Origin: Sipunculus nudus
Lineage: Eukaryota > Annelida > Sipuncula > Golfingiida > Sipunculidae
Assembly: GCA_026874595.1 (NCBI GenBank)
Contig: CM049311.1
Location: 13,793,676-13,857,675 of the forward strand
Direction: 5' to 3'
DNA length: 64,000 nucleotides
In this document: positions 1 through 12,245 of the stretch, piece after piece
Position numbering within the stretch: position 1 is the first letter of the stretch
Layout: each line of letters begins with the position of its first letter
Program-made: the position numbers and the translations under genes
The notes under the pieces: model-generated
What the model saw: the letters and a program-made list of their open reading frames with translations, nothing else
Database searches by the model: none
Told to the model about the DNA's origin: nothing

Positions 1-99
1 TTCTATTCTTGTAAAATTCTGATCTTTTTATGTAGATTCTGGCATATTTATGTAAAAATCTGATATATTCATGAAGACATTTTATCTATTCATATAGAA

Positions 100-210
100 C
101 TATGTATATTCCATTGATTGTATGACATTATATTATATTATATTATATTATTTTATATTATTATATTATATTATTATATTAAATTATATTATATTTTATT
201 ATATTATATT
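100..210. repeat. TTATA-type AT microsatellite
   Basis: Runs of TATTATATTA, similar to the AATAT tracts in the introns at 53900-54450. Confidence 0.8.
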
Positions 211-220
211 ATCTATTTAG

Positions 221-819
221 AGTCTATGCGCCCAGGCTCGAAAGAGAAAATTTAATCGATTGACGAACTAGCAACTTCAGCGGAACACCAACAGGTGACG
301 CCACCAGTCGAGCTTGAACCATTCGCAGTTGAAAAACTGAAATATCCCAAACACAAAAAGAAAAGAGGTACGTGTGCTGTAATGCCTTGAAATGAAAAAC
401 TCTTACCTTTATACATGTATGCAGAATTAAGTTATCTTTACGTCGACCTCTGCTCTATTTCTGTAGAATTATGATACATTTACGTAGGATAATTTTCTAT
501 TCATGTATAATTATGAACTATATATGTTTAAAATTGTCAAATAATAAATAATTCTCAGTTATTTTTAAGTGTTTCAACAGGAGAAAAACATGAACGAAGA
601 CATTTGAAAATTCAATATTCTTTTTTCTATTTGACATGTTTTTTGCATGAAATGTTAATCGTTTTCCACATTAAACTGTTTGACATAATAAGCCATCACA
701 TTTCTTAAATTTAATCTGATTAACGAAAGTATTTGTGTTTTGTCATTCTAGGTCTCAGACGACTCCTGTACCGAATTCAGAGAGTATTCCGGAATGAAGA
801 CGGCTTTCCTGCCTCATGA
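221..819 (+). pseudogene. 3' remnant of a CBM20-gene paralog (two exons)
   Basis: Exon A (221-367, acceptor CTATTTAG, donor GTACGT) has the same length and phase as the exon at 53882-53736 and keeps TSAEHQQVTPPVELEP and KHKKKRG, but has an in-frame TAA at 253-255. Exon B (752-819, acceptor CATTCTAG) continues in phase with a basic tail, LRRLLYRIQRVFRNEDG, and stops at TGA 817-819. The intron matches reverse-complemented 53300-53700, so this is an inverted copy of that locus and preserves the family's terminal exon. Earlier exons would lie outside the window. Confidence 0.7.
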
Positions 820-892
820 CATACCGTTTCTCGATATTACAGATTGTTGTAAAATTTAGTTACGTTTAAATACCCTGACCGTACATATAGTG

Positions 893-894
<2 letters not shown>

Positions 895-949
<55 letters not shown>
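895..949. repeat. (TA)n microsatellite
   Basis: Uninterrupted TA dinucleotides between the pseudo-exon remnant and the inverted minisatellite. Confidence 0.95.
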
Positions 950-951
<2 letters not shown>

Positions 952-959
952 CTTTGCCA

Positions 960-1190
960 TGTCTGCAAATATTTGTTGAATAAAATGTTTAAATATCGCT
1001 GAGCTAGTTTGTCTTAAACGAAATCTCTCTGACAGATGATGGAATTAAATCTCCTGTTTTATCGTATTGGAAATACACGTTCCTCTGTTTTCCTCTCTAG
1101 TATTTAATGTACAGTTTTCTCTTTCTCCGCTCTCGTAAAATAATACACAATTCTCTATCACCCTCTCTCGTATAAGTAGTGCACGTAGGT
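960..1190 (-). repeat. 36-bp minisatellite end, inverted copy
   Basis: On -, degenerate units read GAGAGGAAAACAGAGGAACG, then AATACGATAAAACAGGAGAT and TTAATTCCATCATCTGTC, closely matching 52740-52840 on +. It abuts the Ty3 integrase, whose frame reads through about three units to a stop at 1045. Confidence 0.8.
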
Positions 1191-2258
1191 CCAGGACGTA
1201 TTGGTACGTGGTTTTAGTCTCGACGCTAGTATCTCGCTTGGTCCACAGATCCCTAAGAATCCGCATCGGTCCTCTAACGATCCTACCATAGAGCAACTCA
1301 AAGGGTGAGAACCCTGTGTTCTCATGTGGCGCTTCTCGGTACGCAAAAAGCACGGCGCTGAGGTACCGATCCCAGTCTCGTGGTCTTACCTCGCACATCC
1401 GTTTCAACATTAACTTTAACGTGCCATTGAATCTCTCCACCATTCCGTTACACATAGGATGGTAAGGAGTAGTGGTGAGCTGTTTTACAGACAAAACACG
1501 GCTAACTTCTCGCATGAGGTCTGACGAAAATTGTGTTCCCATGTCGGTAAGCACCTCTGACGGCATTCCTATCCGCGCAAAAATATCAACTAGCGCATCA
1601 GCAACAGAGACTGTATCTATGTTCTTTAAAGCAACAGCCTCCGGATATCTAGTGGCATAATCCATAACGGTCAGAATATACCTGTGACCTCTCTCCGACG
1701 CTGGATGGATCGGCCCAACCAGATCCATCGAAATTCTACACCAGGGCTCATCAATTAATGGCATCTGGCCTAACGTAGCTCCAGGCACCTTGCCTTTCGG
1801 TATGGTTTTCTGGCAAATGGGACAGGACTTGCAAAACTCAGCAATGTCATTATACATCCCTTTCCAGAAAAACTGAGTTCTCACGCGGTCTTGCGTTTTG
1901 TCTATGCCCTGATGGCCCGCCATAACCGCTTCGTGGCCCATCCTCATGACGTCGTACCGTAACGTCTGAGGTACCACCACCGAGATCCATCTTGATCTCC
2001 CCGTTTATCACTCACAACCCGAACTAAATATCCATCCTCAATTCTAAATGGACTATCATTTCTAGCCTCTCTAGCTAGCCTCCAATACGGCGCTAAAGAC
2101 TGATCCTCCTCCTGCGCCTTCAAAAATTCGGCCGGACTCACATCGGCAACTGGGCTTGCAACATTTAAGCTACGCGTCGGTATCTGTTTCTCACGTGCAG
2201 CGCTCCGTGTCTCCACCGCGGACGACACCTCCTTTTGAGACTCTACACTGTCACACAC
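1190..2258 (-). pseudogene. Ty3-type integrase (broken)
   Basis: Two frames (2258-1944, then 1980-1045) are joined by a frameshift near 1980. The HHCC zinc-binding region is visible (H-x4-H around GHEAVMAGH, C-x2-C in CKSCPIC). The DDE triad is in MDLVGPI, TDMGTQF and MVERFNG. A typical C-terminal patch (FAYREAPHENTGFSPFELLYG) follows. The family inserts retrotransposon cDNA into chromosomes. The last ~45 codons of the frame come from the minisatellite, not from the element. Confidence 0.85.
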
Positions 2259-2282
2259 TATGCCTGAGGACCGCTCAGACTT

Positions 2283-2606
2283 CTACGTAGGGTCCGGATC
2301 ATACGGATCACGCGCTCCCGCTACGTTACCTAGCGCTAAATCACATACAGCATCCCCGACCACCATTGCCTCGATAGTACCGACAAAGTACGCACAGTCC
2401 ACATTAATCCTAGACGTAGGAAATTGTCTTACAGACCCGTCGAACAACCTACACTCGACCTGGTGTCCGGTGAACTGATTCGGCTCGACGTACGACTCAC
2501 GTATTCCTGCCGAGGAACATCCCGAATCCCGCAGCACCCTCGCTGACTTACCATTCACCAGCCCTTCACACAGGTAACGAGTTTCCGCCTTCTCTCTGGG
2601 CAGCAA
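2283..2606 (-). pseudogene. Retrotransposon aspartic protease
   Basis: A 107-codon frame contains LRDSGCSSAG, a DSG-type retropepsin active site, and ends with VCDLALGN, resembling the hydrophobic-hydrophobic-G motif near the protease C-terminus. It lies between the zinc knuckle and the integrase. Confidence 0.7.
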
Positions 2607-2768
2607 ATCCTAACCACTGACTCGGACTCTCTACTTCCGGTTTCACCGCACCGACTGTCTCCGTTTCCGTCTCGACTACTGCCATTGACATAGTCTCAGG
2701 CTTCTGTTTTGGGTTATACAGGGGGCTAAAATTAGTCCTATACCTCTGCTGATCGCCAGCAGCACGCC

Positions 2769-3568
2769 CTATTTGAGGGGAAGACCTAGGCCTCGACCGG
2801 GCATTAGTCTTACATTCCCGCGCCTTATGTCCCAGTTCATTACATAAGTAACATCTGATGCCTCTTTCAAAAACATAGAGAGATCCCTACTACAGCAGTT
2901 TACGTACTGCTCGCACATCAACAGGTTAACTACTCCGTCGTAGTCACCTCCGACCCCTGCCATCCCTATCTAATGGTCTAGGTACCCACTTAGTCTCACC
3001 GCAAACTGACTCGGCGTTTCGCCTCGCTAAGGCCTACAAGTCCGAAACTTGTGTCGATAACCCTCTTCAGTCATTTGGTATCGCTTTAACAAGGCTATCT
3101 TTAACTTATCGTAATCCATGGCCTCACTAACCGATAACTGTGTGTAAGTCCCTAGCGCCTTACCCCGCAGTAACGGACTCAGGTGTAACGCCCAATTCTC
3201 CCTATCATAGTCTTGACATACAGCTAACCGTTCACAAATCGCTCAAGAAACGCATCTAGCTGATCGTGAGCCTCATCAAAAGGTGGAAGCTGGATTTTCG
3301 GGAATACATCCCTACTTCTCTCTTCTTTAACCCCAGACTCAGACTTTAACCTTAGAACCTCTAATTCGTGGGCTCTAGCCTCTCGCTCGCGCTCTAATTC
3401 CCGCTGCTCACGCTCTAATTCCCGCTGTTCCTTCTCTATTTCACGTTGCCTAGCTCTTTCCTCACGTTCCTCATCCGCACGCCGTCTAGCCTCAACATAA
3501 TCTTGTAAAGCCTGGTCCTTAAGCCCCAAGGCCTGTCCGCATCTAACAAGTGACTCTAACGTTTCCAT
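2769..3568 (-). pseudogene. Ty3-type gag with CCHC zinc knuckle (frameshifted)
   Basis: It starts at ATG 3568 (METLESLVRC) and has a long Arg/Glu coiled coil (residues ~30-75). After a frameshift near 3240 it continues as CQDYDRENWALHLSPLLRGK and DYDKLKIALLKRYQ, a typical capsid pattern. Near 2850 it reads CYLCNELGHKAREC, a CX2CX4HX4C knuckle. Gag packages element RNA into particles. Confidence 0.75.
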
Positions 3569-3569
3569 G

Positions 3570-6500
3570 GTAACGCTCTAACCTAGTAAGATTCCAGTAT
3601 CTAGTAAAATCCGCTCTTAAAAATCCGTAAACACGTACTGTTAAAGCCAACCTAACGAACCGGCGGTATCCGAACAATTACACTACGGTAGCTCTACGCA
3701 TCAAAATCTACTTATACGGACGGACGGACGGAAGGTCGGACGAAGGGTCAGACGGATGGACAACAAGATATCAATAAACATCATGCACCTATGATTACCA
3801 CGCCAATCGGGAGGGGTAAACTTACCTGTCAAGAGACCCTACCACGTGACCAATCACAAACCAGTGTAGAAAAAAATATTCCAGGGCGTATCTAACAACA
3901 TCAAAAATTTGCACTCTAATCTGGGTTTATATCAACCTAGTAATGATGTCCAGGTATCACTGAACTAGCATTACTCACAAAACATGCATGTGTTCTAGCC
4001 AAATCTACAAGGTATATGCCAATCCTGAAACAATGTTGTGCTTCAGGTAATATTCATACTGAATAAATATTAACTCCTAACAGTGGGGTAATTTCATTGT
4101 GCAAGTATACACTATAACATCAGTTTGGTGTCATATCCAATTATTAATTCAGATCAACTTTAGTTTGAGTATATGAATGTCTGGTTTCAGTACTGTTTTC
4201 TCAGTTCAAAACTTCTGAAACTTGCTGTAATAAGCCAGTTTGTTTTTTTAAGGCTAATTATATCCTGGCGCGCTCGCCATATAATGTCACCCCTGACTTA
4301 ACTTGATAACTTTACAACGGATATATCCTATACAACAATAGGATGGGTTAACGCTCGCCACTTGATTTCACTAATCAATAAATTATATCCCGGTCATTAC
4401 AGGTGACATTTCCAGGTTCTTTTAAGGACGTGTATAAAAATACCAGACAATCATACACCCAGATCAATAGAAACTATGAGACATCAGGTTAAATTCACAA
4501 ATATAATTCAAGATAATTCTTAAAAAGACGTAGATGTAAGTGTGTGTGCGTTGATGTGTCAATACGGCAGTCCTTCACATTAAAAATACAGGATATTTAC
4601 CGAGTCCGTGGTTTGTATAAAAAAAAAACAATAAAGTCCAGTTCCTTCAGAGATCTCTGGTTACTGTTTTGTGTAGAATCTAGCGTACGGTTAGCACCAT
4701 ATAGTCTTTCTGAGTTTAGCGATCTTCAACTGATCTTGCTTGACAGCGACCCGTGTAGGATTACGTTCTCAATGAATAGCAATAGCTCTCTTTGTTTACA
4801 TAGAGCTTAGAGTCCTTGACCTTGCTCGTGTAGCAAGGTTTTCACGGCTTACGGCGGTTATGTATCTATAGTTCGTTCCACCAACAGTGAAACACTGTTT
4901 TTTCGCGATCATTTTTAAAAGAATTGAGACAGAACGATTTATTTTTGGCACAGAGTTCAATGAGAACGCGACCTAATTTTCTGACAGGAAAAATGACACC
5001 TACCCGAGATGATAGCCTGTAATGAACAAAAATCAAAATCCAGGAGAAACTCGCGGACTGTTTACGACATTTTGTACCTGGTCAGCTGACAAGATTCTGC
5101 CTCGCACGTGCCTGACGTCATAAGCGGTGTTCCATTTTGCAGGAGATAGAATCCCGCTGTTTTGGCGATGTGAGGTGGTCAAACAATAATAGCAGGTAGC
5201 ATGTTAAGTAATATCATTAATACATGCATGTAGCCCCTGTTATATCATATGATTGTACATGAATGATGAATGGCATCCCTGCTCTCTCCCTTCGATACGC
5301 TTTTTCAGAGACAGGATAACAAAAAACCTGATACATTTACAACAACATTATAGTTACTACAATGAGTCGGTATATTCATCACGAAAAACACCATGTACTA
5401 TGATGTAGGCCTATCACCAGAATGTGTTGATAACAGTGACGTACACCATCCAAAAGTGTTATTTCCATCGCCACCACCCATAATTTAAATATCGTTGGAG
5501 GATTACTATCCTCATGACCTTATCAGTGATAACAAGTAGTGTTAATAGCAATATTAATGGTTAAAACGGCAAAAATTGTGTACACGTGTGTGCCTACAGA
5601 TTTTCTCCAGGCACGTCCCCATGCACGACCACCTTTTACAATGTATCACTTGCGGCTCTCTGTGCAGAGGTCACAAAGTCCATTCAATCCAATGTCAATA
5701 TCAAGCTCCGCAGGGGTTAAAATTTTTAATTTGAATGTACTTTTAGGCATAACCTACGGGTCAGAATAAACATTATATAATTCATGTATTCCGTCATCCC
5801 AACTTTGAAATGGGATCGTCTATATCGCACTGCATGTACGCCCGGAACGGTCAGAAGTTAGGAGAATATTCCGACCAGTTCATTATAAGTAGGGGTTGCA
5901 AGAAGCCCGTATATGGGTAAGGCCACTGAAAATGTCCTCAGGCCCTTTTAGTTTGTCCTCAGCCTTTAATTCCAACGGCTTTCAACCCAGCTGGAAAAAA
6001 TCCTACACGATGATATATAATTTCTGTATGTGGAAAAATTGTTTGTTCATCTGCTAAGGCAAAGAATAATAAGGAGAACAGTGATTTATCTATTTACTGG
6101 GTGTCCCCATTAGAGGTGATAATGTTTCCATGTAAGCTACAGGTACATATTCAGTTTTACTGATCATTTATTTCTAGATATAATAATTAAAGTAACCCGT
6201 CAAAGTATTCTACGGAATTAGTAATTTAGTAAAATTTACACACCTTGCCGTACGTCGGCATATTATATGGAAAGATGTCCGACAATACACATTTTTTTAC
6301 GATATCCAATGTTTTCTTGTGAATTTTGAAATTTTGAAACAAAACACGGTTTCAGATGGCTAAATTAGTGTGTAAAATGAAATTTTAAACAAAAGCCAAA
6401 TCTGGAGTGGCATAACATTGAGCCTTTACAGCAGATCGGCTATTGCATGTATTTTATGATACCGTTTTTTGATCTGGGTAGACAAGAGAGTTAATTTAAA

Positions 6501-8529
6501 TTCTTAAATATTATCAAATATATATGTCATGTGTTGTATGGATCCAATTCCATTCTGATCACTGGCTTGGGCCATATTCAGTGGCCTGGTCCATTTATAT
6601 ACAGGTTTCACGGACTCATGAATACGAAGATTCGCATAGAAAGTTTCGCAACCTTTTGTGTTAAGGTGACAAGTAAAGTTGAATTTTTTTTCAAATTTGA
6701 ACAGATTCACACCGGCTCTGGATATAAAACTTGATACATCCGCCGCAAATCTATAAATGTATGCAGCTGAACAGCATTGATGAAACTATGAAGTGGTTAA
6801 AATAAAGCCCGGCATCCTCATTCTGTATAAACGAACGAAACATGTTTTACCATATCCTGTTCACCAAGCTTTACTTGGAGAAAAATTAGTAACATTTCCA
6901 TAAAACAATGGGTGAAGATGCGTCAACCCAATTTTATACATGGTCAAAATGACAGGAAAAGTATTGGCGATGTATAAACAAATGATCGAACCTCATAGGA
7001 CAATGTTTCAGCTTGGTTAGAACAGTCCAATATTTGAAAAAAAAGGGTTTGATACATTGATTTATTATGAATGTACCAGTTCTTTTTAATTTTTTTGATA
7101 AACAAATAGAGTATTTATGATAAAATCACAATTCATTTCGTGAATTCAATACAATGACTATTAAACGGGACGGTAGCTTTTCGTTTTTTTAATTTGCAAT
7201 CCTTGCTTTGTTACCCACAGTTTGTGCTGCCATGGAGCCACGATGCCTACATCGCCTCCCATGACTGGGTACTTGCCCGCGTGTATTTACAAGTTGACAA
7301 AATATATTAGTTCATCTTAGAACATGATTCACAGCAGTGCAAAACACTGGTTTAAAGTGGATTTACCTCAGGCTCTGGTAACAATGATGAATAATGTTCT
7401 TCAAACACATATGAAACTTGGATAAAAATAAGCATTATAAATTGCTTCAGTTTTGGATTATTATGCCATTTATGTCGGGTGTATATAATCATTATACTGA
7501 CATGTTGGACCACAGGCTACATGAATGAAACTGCCTGCCTGGCCATGTCCAGGGCTCTGTGTATATGTTAAAAGACGGGCAGTATACATGCAGTACAAGT
7601 ACTAACTAACTAAGATATCGGTGCCTAGCTGGGTCTACTGAACACGGCGACTGACACCTGCTGACCTCTTCATAACGTGTATTCAGGAAATTTCACGCGA
7701 CGATCGTGACGTCACGGTTACGTCATTCCATTATGACGGCAAAGATTTCACATACAACGCCGTTCAGTTTGGCCAAGTTAGCTGTGCACTCCTTACATAA
7801 AGTAAACAACACCTCAGCGTCGTGATTTAAGTTCTTTTTAATACATTATCACTAACTTCATATAAAATTAGGTCGTTTTCTAGGCATTCCTCGTATCGCT
7901 AAGAACACAGATTATATATCAAGGTAGAAAAGAAAACGTGAAAAAACAGTATTTCACGGTTGGTGAAACGGACTATAGATCAAGCTGAACTAGGCCGGCA
8001 GGTGATGAGCGCTCTCTCACTTTAGAGCCAATACGAAGCTCTGTCGGCAGCACGGCTGAGTTCTCATGAGCTGGGTCCTTGCCTCATGTAGAAGCTTGCT
8101 TCTATGCCGTTCCTGGCGTTTCAATGTTCCTTCTCCCGTGCGTGCGTGCTGCCACCTCAAGCTTCAAGACCCAACTGAAGGCAGCTTCCAGCGTCTCTCC
8201 CTGAACTCTGACGTCACAATCGTCGTCACAATACGGCGATCCGGTTCTCTGATTGGCTTATGGCTCAAGTGTCCCATATAAGGTTATATGTGACCTGGTT
8301 TGACTGCTAGCGTCACCTTGGCGACCCACATACCAGAAGTAATACACTCAATGCGTGACACAGATAAAATCAGCTGGTAGCCGATGGGATTTCATATAAG
8401 AATACACCATATATATACAATCAAGACCTGTCAACGCTTTAGGATGACGCTTCACGTCAATATCAATAGAGAACAGACTTCGTAAAAATATGATACAAAA
8501 CACCGTACTTATTGTCACCGATTTCTGGT

Positions 8530-8530
<1 letters not shown>
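3570..8530. other. Unassigned non-coding stretch
   Basis: The part nearest 3570 may hold the 5' LTR/leader of the Ty3 element, but without a second LTR this cannot be shown. It includes a GACG-rich run (3719-3760). At 7707-7714 there is TGACGTCA followed by TTACGTCA (7718-7725). The short open frames look random. Confidence 0.5.
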
Positions 8531-8532
<2 letters not shown>

Positions 8533-8583
<51 letters not shown>

Positions 8584-8584
8584 A
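8533..8584. repeat. (TA)n microsatellite
   Basis: Near-perfect TA repeat. Confidence 0.95.
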
Positions 8585-8937
8585 TGATATATTATATATA
8601 ATCATAATGATAATTTCTTTCGGTTCTAGGTGTTTCAGTTGGGAGTACAATGTACTTAATTGCAACTTTTGTGTGAGCATGTATAGATTTTTTTATTTTC
8701 ATAGGTGGGTAATATCGTCGTATTATTATGGCAAATATTTCAAAACAGAGATCGGTTATACTTTTACACTGAAAAAAAGGAAGTAAACGGTCATAATTTA
8801 TTCTGGACAAAGTAAGTGATCGATCAAATCACGATTGCAATAAGGCCCACTTAAAAAGGTCTTTAAGGGTATACAGATATGTACAAAAACCAGTGTATTA
8901 TCTCACGCTATTAGTTAATTTATACTTAATATCACAT

Positions 8938-9360
8938 TATCCTAGCAAAACCATCCCGCAATTAATTCACTGTAACCAGTTAAACTTTTTATGTTGTTAT
9001 GGTTCTCTGTGTGAAAAAAAAACACAGTCCACGTGTGTCTGTTTACCAAAATAAGACTGCGAGACCAGAGGTCTGATCTTGAGAATGCAAAACAACTCTA
9101 AAACGCGGAGAAGAAACATGAAAGAAAAAAACACCGAACAAAACAGCGGCTGGAAGCCTTAAAAATTCCTGATTTGTTTCGAGTTACCGTACCTCAAGTT
9201 TCGAGGTACGGCTACCAGATGGCGTGCGCGCTATGCTATTCTTTATGGCATTTATCGCGCCGAGTGCAAGTTGTTTTTGTCACTTGTGTACAGGAGTCAG
9301 TTATTAGTTTTAGAAAGAGATATTGGCAGATGCCATAATTTTCGAATAAGGAAACGTTGT
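8938..9360 (+). repeat. Interspersed repeat (also at 34.0 and 36.9 kb)
   Basis: CCTAGCAAAACCATCCCGC, GTTATGGTTCTCTGTGTG, CACGTGTGTCTGTTTACC and GACCAGAGGTCTGAT recur in the same order at 34065-34200 (+) and reverse-complemented at 36863-37015. The following part (ACCAGATGGCGTGCGCGC ... GAGTGCAAG) also matches 51660-51725 and 63330-63390. A 9-bp-stem hairpin, CCGTACCTC/GAGGTACGG, lies at about 9187-9211. Confidence 0.6.
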
Positions 9361-9369
9361 ATTCCATGC

Positions 9370-10590
9370 ATATTTAACATGCCGCTGTATGAAAGGGTCC
9401 CTCAAAGATAACATCTTAATTCTGTCCATTTTTCACAAAACGCCTATAATGTTTGAATAATTTAACTTTTAAATACATGCATGATTTATGTCCTATGAAA
9501 TCGATTTCCCAGCCATACATGCCTGATAGACTTTTACTGATTTTATTTATAATTTGCTGAAATTACGTATGTTACAAATGGCATTTACACTTTGTTTACT
9601 CTTGTATATTTTCCTTTTGTTTTATTATTTAAAATTCTTTTCAAAACAAATACACGGCAGCCTTTCCAACTACAATCACTGATGTAACAGAAAAAGTTTA
9701 GGACGATAATAACTGCTACAGTAGTTAACATTATTAAGAAACGATGCATGAAAAAGATAACCGCATTACCAAACATGATGATATGATTATTACAAAAGAG
9801 GACATTATTACAGTAGATACAACGACGCTCGGGACACCAAAGTGGAATCTACGTACTTACCAAGACAATCTTGTTTGGGTGTGTCATTTTCGGACACCCC
9901 TTACGAAGCTATTTTTTTTTTTTTTTGGTCTGAAAAACCAAGCCCTTACTTCCTGGTGCTTTCTGGCATTGACGTTCAGCTATTATAATGATTACAATGA
10001 TTTCGTTGTATTTAAATACCTGTAAACATGTTTACGCCCTACCTGCTCTCTATAGTAAACATGTTTATGCTAATGTCTTATTTGCATAGACTTGGAGTCA
10101 CTTGTCCTAATATACACAAGACATTTCTGATTCTGGGAATGCTAAATATACTCATTGCATGAGAGTTCTTTATCTTGTTTCATGACACTACAAAGGCACC
10201 GTGCTGTGTTATCTAAAACATATTGATATATTAATATGGCGCAAAACATAAAACACTATGGCAAAAGAGTTGGTTTCTCATGAAACCCGAATCAAAAATA
10301 TACTTTGTTTTTCAGTCGAAGATTGATAATTTTTAGCTTTAGCCGCTCAGACTTGTCTTTCAACGGGATAAAATGATATTATTTTGATTAAGTTTCGTTA
10401 AACAACCATGTGTATTTACCTATTTAGCACAAAACTGTTGTTAATATGTTTTTCCCTAATCACACGAAATTTTTTTATCGAAGAAATATAATATAAAAAA
10501 AAATATCACACTCCTGCACTGATTTCTAGAAAAAAAATGCATGATTGAATCGAAAAAATACTACAGCGAATTTTAATAAAAATTGGTCTC
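9370..10590. other. Unassigned AT-rich stretch
   Basis: No coding, RNA or repeat signal that I can support. Confidence 0.4.
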
Positions 10591-10599
10591 TTCTCCGCC

Positions 10600-10876
10600 T
10601 CCTTTTTTATTTATGTTGGCTTAACTATGTTCTAAGTAAATCTCCAAGTTTTATTCTTTGTATGTATACATATATGGTGTTAATGACCTCCTGTTGATTT
10701 AATTTTGTTGACTTTCTGAATGCAACGTTATCTTTTTTTTTAATTTCAATGTAAAAAAATTAAAATGTTAAAGCAGTTTAAAATGTTGTATTTATTTTTA
10801 TTGTATGATATATGCATTTATGGAACTATGGACCTGGGGTCTAATATTTCTGAATAAATATTTCATTCATTCATTC
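10600..10876 (+). mobile_element. LINE 3' UTR fragment
   Basis: It ends TATGGACCTGGGGTCTAATA, then CTGAATAAATATTTCATTCA with tandem CATT units. This is a typical CR1/L2-like 3' terminus with short tandem repeats, of a different family from the LINE at 16.4 kb. Confidence 0.55.
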
Positions 10877-10877
10877 A

Positions 10878-11068
10878 AATGTCCTATGTACATCTGCATA
10901 ATTCCTTTCCTGTGACAGGGCGGGCAAACAGTTCTCGGTCAACCAGGTTATGACTCATGTGTGCCGTGCTTGCGGGTCCTGCGTGGGGATCCCCAAAAGG
11001 CGCACTCGTGTCCGAGTGACATAGAAAATCTCCCGGCTTGAGTCGGACCTACACCTCAGAAGCCGGTC
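10878..11068 (-). mobile_element. SINE copy 1 (internally deleted)
   Basis: On -, it begins ACCGGCTTCTGAGG and ends in a body matching the other copies (CGCAGGACCCGCAAG, GGAATTATGCAGATGTACAT). The tRNA-like head is truncated and the middle is lost. Confidence 0.65.
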
Positions 11069-11327
11069 TGTTGAAGACAGTCTCAAACGAGGAAGTTCGA
11101 ACATAATATTCTGCGAACGTTGATACACTGCTACGGAGGGTGTGGTCCGTTCTTTTCATCCTGTTCACTGCGTATTCATACACAATGTAAGCGCTTTGTA
11201 CAAATCGACCTTTGACTTCAAAGTGAACGCCCCTCTTTCTGCAGGTGGTCCTGGGTGTATATTCTCCCGTCTCGGTTAATTCGAAAATGAGCCACGTCTA
11301 TCGTAAATATTATGTTTCTCCTTATTC

Positions 11328-11759
11328 TTGAGTTGGATTGGCCTTGCCAAATTCATATATATATATATTGCCCTAACTAAACTTGTTACTGAATCCCTGT
11401 TTATTATTCAGAAGTCTTCTTCAGCTGAGAAAAGCATGCACAGAATATGTGCTTGTCCTGTTAAGAATACGTGTGATGTGACTGGTCCTTTATTGTCTTC
11501 AGAATCAGAAGCAACATTTTTAAAATTGAGTGTTAATGAGCTGCAAACTAACAAAGGTCGCACGTTATTTGAGAATATGTTGTTCCTTGAAAGGGACTTA
11601 TTCAAAGGAGTTTTTTACCACCACCGCACCACCCCTTCCATATACACATTGAAGAAAATGTTGAAAAAGGCGATTGTCTGTGTTTTATATGACCGAGAAT
11701 GCATCGAAAACAATATAAATCTCACACATTCAGTTCCCAAGAGAACCCCGAGCTACTAA
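11328..11759 (+). CDS. Orphan open frame of 143 codons, unrecognised
   Basis: This is one of the longest open frames not explained by a repeat or a gene above. It starts in TA-rich sequence. The part after a possible acceptor (TTATTATTCAG at about 11401-11411) is of ordinary composition and includes KNTCDVTGPLLSSESEATFL and LERDLFKGVFYHHR. I recognise no domain. It could be a lone exon, an element remnant or chance. Confidence 0.2.
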   Translation: MSWIGLAKFIYIYIALTKLVTESLFIIQKSSSAEKSMHRICACPVKNTCDVTGPLLSSESEATFLKLSVNELQTNKGRTLFENMLFLERDLFKGVFYHHRTTPSIYTLKKMLKKAIVCVLYDRECIENNINLTHSVPKRTPSY

Positions 11760-11772
11760 CAAACATTTCCTC

Positions 11773-11776
<4 letters not shown>

Positions 11777-11820
<44 letters not shown>
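11777..11820. repeat. (CT)n microsatellite
   Basis: Perfect CT repeat. Confidence 0.95.
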
Positions 11821-11822
<2 letters not shown>

Positions 11823-11879
11823 CACCTCACACTGTATATAAAGTAATCAGTGCTACTGTAATTTATTAAATGTTTTGTT

Positions 11880-12245
11880 GGAGGTAATCACCTCCATTTT
11901 TATTCAATCTAGCTTAACTAAGTATATGAACATCTGCAGAATTCCATTCCTGTTTCGGACTACGTGACAGACAGTATCACACGCTTCCTCTCCTTTTTAT
12001 ATCCTTATGTTAACCTGCGGGCCCTATGTTTGTAATCGTTCCCATTGCTGGGTCGTACCACCGACGAATCCCCGTAAGGCGCACACGTTTGTGAGTGAAG
12101 CATGGCCGTCGGGCACGGCCTTCCCATAAAGCCTGCAGAGCGCTCACCCTGGGTGGGGGCCGACCGTGAAAAACCTCACCGCCTATGCTGACATCCGAAC
12201 TCATGATCCCCAGGCCTTGATTCTTGTACTCTACCACTACCCATC
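11880..12245 (-). mobile_element. SINE copy 2
   Basis: On -, a tRNA-like head has degenerate A and B boxes (TAGAGTAC, ATGAGTTCGGATG). It is followed by GGTCGGCCCCCACCCAGGGT, GAGCGCTCTGCAGG and a body ending AACAGGAATGGAATTCTGCA. It is older than copies 4 and 5. Confidence 0.8.

Larger units (their letters stand above)
1045..3568 (-). mobile_element. Decayed Ty3/gypsy-type retrotransposon (gag-PR-INT, no RT found)
   Basis: Order on -: gag start (3568), gag capsid-like region, CCHC knuckle (about 2850-2810), protease (about 2606-2283) and integrase (about 2258 down to 1190). At least two frameshifts (near 3240 and 1980) and stops break it. No RT or RNase H motif (e.g. YxDD) is seen. On its 3' side the element ends in the minisatellite at 960-1190. 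No LTR pair can be identified because that end is truncated. Protease is followed by integrase with about 100 residues of linker, which fits either an internal loss of RT/RNase H or the integrase-before-RT order known for Gmr1-type Ty3 elements. Confidence 0.85.

Noticed and set aside
3570-5000. LTR of the Ty3 element
   Set aside because: A second LTR is needed to define its ends; the opposite side is truncated in the minisatellite.
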